Shown in pieces: positions 58,360 through 64,000 of a stretch of DNA of 64,000 nt. The stretch comes from Serratia sp. Ag1. Lineage in GTDB: Bacteria; Pseudomonadota; Gammaproteobacteria; Enterobacterales; Enterobacteriaceae. The notes below the pieces were generated by a model. That model did not search any database. It was not told the origin of the DNA and was given only the letters and a program-made list of their open reading frames with translations. The DNA is taken from the NCBI RefSeq assembly GCF_000743355.1, contig NZ_JQEI01000015.1, forward strand, positions 62,001 through 126,000. Reading direction: 5' to 3'. The stretch's first letter is position 1. Each line of letters begins with the position of its first letter. A program made the translations under genes and the position numbers.

Positions 58360-58986
58360 ATGAATGGTGATATAGTGATAAAAAGCTCATGTAGCTTTAT
58401 TGAATTGGGGATTGAAAAATTATTGGGTGATTTGATTAAGGAACGAGGAAGTGAGTTAATAACTTACTATGGCGCTGACGATCAGATTAAATCCATTCTT
58501 GTTGGTAAGTTGCTTTTCATAACTTTTCTGTGCAAGGATTACACAAATGATTTTATTTTAAAGCTGATTGAAGAAAACACCCGCAGGTTACAATATGATT
58601 GCAAGGTGATTTTGCTGACAGACTTTACACATCAAGATAGGTTAAAGAGGTGCATCATGAGTTTATATGACTCTTGCCTTGTTCTGGATGTTTCGCTGAG
58701 TATCAATGAGTTAAAAGATAAGTTATCGTCCTTTTTGTTAAAAGAAAACAATGTGGGCTATAGTAAAAAAATAACGAATAAGTTAAAGCTTTCTCAAAGA
58801 GAAATAATAGTATTGTATTACCTTTTGAAAGGGCAGAAATTGAGTTATGTTGCTGAGCGTTTAGGTATTAACTATAAAACGGCAAGTGGTTATAAGTGCT
58901 CTGGAATGAATAAGTTTGGTCTTCGCTCACTGCACACCTTTATGGTGCCGAGAAATAGAGTTGGTACATTTAATGATGACTCTTAA
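58360..58986 (+). CDS. LuxR/RcsB-type transcriptional regulator
   Basis: The 208-residue protein has a C-terminal LuxR helix-turn-helix (about 143-195: LSQREIIVLYYLLKGQKLSY, VAERLGINYKTASGYKCSG). The N-terminal half is receiver-like but lacks an obvious phospho-acceptor aspartate pocket, so it may be a pseudo-receiver as in RcsA or fimbrial regulators. No sensor kinase or clear target is adjacent. The gene is A/T-rich. Confidence 0.8.
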   Translation: MNGDIVIKSSCSFIELGIEKLLGDLIKERGSELITYYGADDQIKSILVGKLLFITFLCKDYTNDFILKLIEENTRRLQYDCKVILLTDFTHQDRLKRCIMSLYDSCLVLDVSLSINELKDKLSSFLLKENNVGYSKKITNKLKLSQREIIVLYYLLKGQKLSYVAERLGINYKTASGYKCSGMNKFGLRSLHTFMVPRNRVGTFNDDS

Positions 58987-59287
58987 CGGGTGAGTGAAAT
59001 TTAATAATCATAGTCTATCACCCAGGCTCTCCTCGTCCCTCATTCACCCTGTTCCTGACGCGGTAAGGTATTTTTAGCGTTATCTTCCTGACGCCAAGAT
59101 TAATCTTGGCAAGGGGGAATTTCTGCGGCGGGCGTTTTCTGATGAGACAGGCAGTGAAACGAGCACGCAAGATAGGAAAATGTTGCCAGTAGGATAAGGA
59201 CTTATCTGATTAATGGCGTATTAGGTTGCTTTACCCGCGTCAGCATTGAACGATGGTCTATAGTTAACCCTCAGGATGGCGGGCGGG

Positions 59288-59920
59288 ATGGAAGATATGC
59301 GCTTTATCGTGATTAGGCATGCAGAGTCACAATGGAACCGGGAAGGGATTATCCAGGGGCAGTTTGACAGTCCAGTGACGCCGCACGGGCATCGGCAGAT
59401 CGCCGCATTGATGGCCGCGCTGAAAGACATTCCTTTCACACAGTTTTTCAGTTCGCCTTCGGGGCGGGCGATGACGACTGCACAGGCGCTGGCGGCACAT
59501 TGCCAGTGTGAGGTTAGCAGTGACGCGCGATTGCATGAGCAGCATTTTGGTTATCTGCAGGGGCAACCCTATCACCAGGCGATGCGCAACCATCGTGAGA
59601 CGTTTACGCGTATCTTTGCGGGAGATCCCACTGCTGCGGCACCGGAAGGTGAATCGGCAATGGATGTTGCCCGGCGTATGTCGGCATTTTTTCTCGGCTT
59701 CTCTCCTTTCCAGCGTGGCACCTTTGGTGTGGTAACGCATGGTCATGCATTACAGGCGCTGATTTGGCAACTGAAAGGCGGTGATTGGATGGAGGATATC
59801 AGCAAATATAACCACCCCAGTTGCGGCTATTCTGTGATTGAAGTGAATCATGGGCGGCTGCAGTTGCAAAGTTGGGGTATCGCGACACATTTGCGAGCGT
59901 TACACCCGGCACCGATTTGA
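59288..59920 (+). CDS. histidine phosphatase family protein
   Basis: The 210-residue product has the phosphohistidine motif near the start (FIVIRHAESQWNREGIIQGQ), the FSSPSGRAMTTAQ arginine motif and the distal histidine in GVVTHGHALQ. Members include phosphoglycerate mutase-like and sugar or nucleotide phosphatases; the substrate is not evident, although GpmB is a relative. Starts at 59276, 59288 and 59297 are all possible. The 300 bp upstream hold no gene. Confidence 0.88.
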   Translation: MEDMRFIVIRHAESQWNREGIIQGQFDSPVTPHGHRQIAALMAALKDIPFTQFFSSPSGRAMTTAQALAAHCQCEVSSDARLHEQHFGYLQGQPYHQAMRNHRETFTRIFAGDPTAAAPEGESAMDVARRMSAFFLGFSPFQRGTFGVVTHGHALQALIWQLKGGDWMEDISKYNHPSCGYSVIEVNHGRLQLQSWGIATHLRALHPAPI

Positions 59921-60054
59921 GGCCTCACTTTATAGAGTGTATTCAACGGTGTTTCTCTTTTAATCCACGCGTTTACTCTTTGTAAAACTCAGAAAAGATT
60001 ATTAATATTTAGCCGCTGCTTGTCAGCAGGGGGCTTATTGCCTTTTTGGGAATA

Positions 60055-60097
60055 TATACCCGTCATACTTCAAGTTGTTCGGATTATTTGGGGTATA
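60055..60097. repeat. 43-bp deletion derivative of the MITE-like repeat
   Basis: The stretch has the same left end (TATACCCGTCATACTTCAAG) as 56800 and a right end ATTATTTGGGGTATA close to that at 57057-57071, but none of the interior. It shows the element's ends without its hairpins. Confidence 0.7.
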
Positions 60098-60122
60098 GGG
60101 TTTTAACGAGGGAAAACAGACT

Positions 60123-60359
60123 GTGAAAAATATTTTCTTTTTTGAAGCGATGCTCACGCCAAAAATCATCACTTTCGTCTATTGGCTCTGTTTGTTGAGC
60201 GTTGTGATCGGTGGCGTTGGGTTGATGGTGTATGGCGAGTTCTTCCGTGGCCTGCTTGGCTTGGTTGTTGGTGGCGTGTTTACTCGCGTATGTTTTGAAA
60301 TGGTCATTATCGCGTTTAAGAATAATGAGTATCTGCGCAAAATTGCCGAAAAGCCGTAA
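60123..60359 (+). CDS. DUF4282 small membrane protein
   Basis: The 78-residue product has two membrane helices (about 13-37 and 41-63) in the DUF4282 pattern (ITFVYWLCLLSVVIGGVGLM, RVCFEMVIIAFKNNEYLRKI). The start is a GTG. The function is unknown. A GC-rich hairpin follows at 60374-60396. Confidence 0.7.
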   Translation: MKNIFFFEAMLTPKIITFVYWLCLLSVVIGGVGLMVYGEFFRGLLGLVVGGVFTRVCFEMVIIAFKNNEYLRKIAEKP

Positions 60360-60373
60360 TTTTCTGTCTCATT

Positions 60374-60396
60374 AACGCCGGGATCCACCCGGCGTT
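60374..60396. terminator. hairpin between convergent DUF4282 and dehydrogenase genes
   Basis: AACGCCGGG pairs with CCCGGCGTT (60374-60382 with 60388-60396) around a 5-nt loop. T tracts are weak on both strands. Confidence 0.55.
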
Positions 60397-60429
60397 GGGC
60401 GATTTGCCGGAGCAAGTCAGCCATGACTT

Positions 60430-61179
60430 TTAGGTAAAACCGAGCAGGGAGAACGCATCATCCTTAGGGTGATAACCGAGCAGGTGCGTAGTTTCCTCTA
60501 GCGACAGCCTTTTATAATGATTGTTGGAAATGCCGTGCACCACGGCATGCTGCACGTCTGCCACCCGAATGCAGCGATCAAGCAGATTGACAGCGTCCCG
60601 GTGGCTGAGAAAAGTACTCATATCACGTGCACTGATTTGTCGGTTGGCCGTCAGGGTAGTGAAGTTGGCAATCCTGACCGACAGTGACGAAAGCCCCTCC
60701 TGATAGGCAAAATAGGCGGCAATGCCTTCTCCGAAGGCTTTACTGATGCCGTACAGGTTCTTTGGCTTCGGTGCATCTGCCGGGCGAACCTGATAATCCA
60801 GTGGATAACCCTCTACTACCTGCGCGCAGCTGGCGTAAACCACCCGCTTGCAGCCTGCGTCTTTTGCCGCACGGAACATATTGAATGTACCAAGGATATT
60901 GTTTCTCATCAAAGAGGTGCAGAAATCCTTACTGGACGAAGGATCGGCGGCCAGATGTAAAACGGTATCGATATTGGCACAAGCGTTACGGCAAGCTTTG
61001 ATATCGGTAATGTCAAACACCAACGTTTCATCATCGGGGCGCACATGGGTCAGCAGGCTCCGGTCTTTCTCCGCTAACCGAAACGTATAACGGTCGGCTG
61101 CAAATTGCCTGAAGGCCATCGCCACCCTGCCGCCTGCGCCAGTAATTAAAATCCGCCCAATCTTTGCACGTAAAGCCAT
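60430..61179 (-). CDS. NAD-dependent epimerase/dehydratase (extended SDR)
   Basis: The 249-residue protein has the nucleotide-binding motif ILITGAGGRVAMAFR, LHLAAD, and the catalytic YGISK with a preceding YASCAQV. It resembles short uronate dehydrogenase-type SDRs. The substrate is unknown. The ATG at 61179 starts just before the Rossmann fold; an upstream ATG would add 13 hydrophobic residues. It stands alone. Confidence 0.85.
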   Translation of the reverse strand: MALRAKIGRILITGAGGRVAMAFRQFAADRYTFRLAEKDRSLLTHVRPDDETLVFDITDIKACRNACANIDTVLHLAADPSSSKDFCTSLMRNNILGTFNMFRAAKDAGCKRVVYASCAQVVEGYPLDYQVRPADAPKPKNLYGISKAFGEGIAAYFAYQEGLSSLSVRIANFTTLTANRQISARDMSTFLSHRDAVNLLDRCIRVADVQHAVVHGISNNHYKRLSLEETTHLLGYHPKDDAFSLLGFT

Positions 61180-61284
61180 GGTCACAACTGTCCCTAAAAC
61201 AAATACGCAGGGCATCATTAATAATACTGCTGATTATTTTTGTCTACATTTTAATTAATTTTTCTGATGTATTGCGTTTTAAAA

Positions 61285-61300
61285 ATGAGATTAATCTCAT
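61285..61300. promoter_or_regulatory. perfect 16-bp palindrome upstream of the dehydrogenase gene
   Basis: ATGAGATTAATCTCAT is fully self-complementary and lies in A/T-rich sequence 106 bp before the minus-strand start at 61179. It could be an operator. A run of T after it also allows a weak plus-strand terminator. Confidence 0.4.
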
Positions 61301-61630
61301 GATTTTTTTGTAAAAACAGTGACTTATTTAAGAATCTTCTTGTTGAAGGATTTAGGTTGGCGTTAAGCTCTCTTATCTTCGAAAGATACCTTAAAAAACT
61401 AATGATATGTTATCTATATGTTTTTTATGTTCTAGGTAGTGTGAAATGTTCAATTTAAATGTATACTCAATATGAGTTACATTAGCGAATAACATTAGAA
61501 TGCCTAATGTTTAAGTGGCCTGTAGTATCTCATCCTGTTTTGCCTTGTGGATCACAGTTCGGCAACTTTGTGGCGGAAAGTCTTGCTGCATTGAAAAACA
61601 GAATGCTACCGTCATAGCTCAGCCGTTTTA

Positions 61631-61653
61631 GGGTTGTCACTGTTTCGACAGGC

Positions 61654-61660
<7 letters not shown>
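61631..61660 (+). promoter_or_regulatory. ribonucleic antiterminator (RAT) site of the BglG/LicT type
   Basis: The 30-nt stretch starts GGGTTGTCACTG and ends CAGGCAAAACCT. It has the RAT form: two short stems with the conserved GGNTTGTTACTG and GGCAAAACC blocks. Its last 7 nt are the first bases of the terminator stem, so binding by an antiterminator protein would block termination. Confidence 0.85.
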
Positions 61661-63666
<2,006 letters not shown>

Positions 63667-63679
63667 TCAGGATCATTGA

Positions 63680-64000
<321 letters not shown>

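Noticed and set aside
61548-61562. CRP-like TTGTGGATCACAG before the PTS operon
   Set aside because: The half-sites are only 3 bp apart instead of 6, so it does not fit CRP binding.

Overview
The window reads as chromosome of an enterobacterium close to Serratia (Yersiniaceae). Its core genes match Escherichia coli proteins over their full length, but the gene order and the extra genes fit Serratia better. This rests on remembered protein sequences and gene order, not on a search.

The first 32 kb is mostly housekeeping. It holds the end of a YiaF-like lipoprotein gene, the mannitol operon mtlADR behind four CRP sites, a LysE exporter facing a MocR-type regulator, yibL, a chemoreceptor, and Fur-controlled sodA. 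Next comes a compact selenium/formate block: fdhD, fdoGHI with an in-frame UGA selenocysteine codon, fdhE, selA and selB. selC (tRNA-Sec) lies 11 kb further on. mdfA, a RelBE-type toxin-antitoxin pair and a complete D-xylose locus (xylAB divergent from xylFGHR) fill the space between.

From selC (32.3 kb) to about 55 kb the window is accessory. It starts with an exported three-domain protein of unknown function, a palindromic element, a YcxB-like membrane protein and rhuM, a gene also found in Salmonella SPI-3 at selC. A decayed contact-dependent inhibition (CDI) locus follows. cdiB is intact. A HlyC-type acyltransferase gene carries one in-frame amber codon. An Ail-like barrel gene is fused by deletion to the inside of cdiA. 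Behind cdiA is a tandem array of orphan toxin tails, each overlapping a small membrane immunity gene, with parDE and a symE remnant in between. Toxin tails and immunity proteins vary together, so this looks like a reservoir of CDI specificities. A PhzF-like isomerase and an RND efflux pair close the region, and a 90-bp copy of the rhuM 3' end lies just beyond them.

The last 9 kb holds an AGCS symporter, a 272-bp multi-hairpin repeat with a 43-bp deletion derivative, a GNAT-like protein, an orphan LuxR-type regulator, a histidine phosphatase, a DUF4282 protein and a sugar-nucleotide-type dehydrogenase. It ends with a beta-glucoside PTS operon preceded by a BglG/LicT-type antiterminator site and terminator. 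The phospho-beta-glucosidase gene runs off the window edge.
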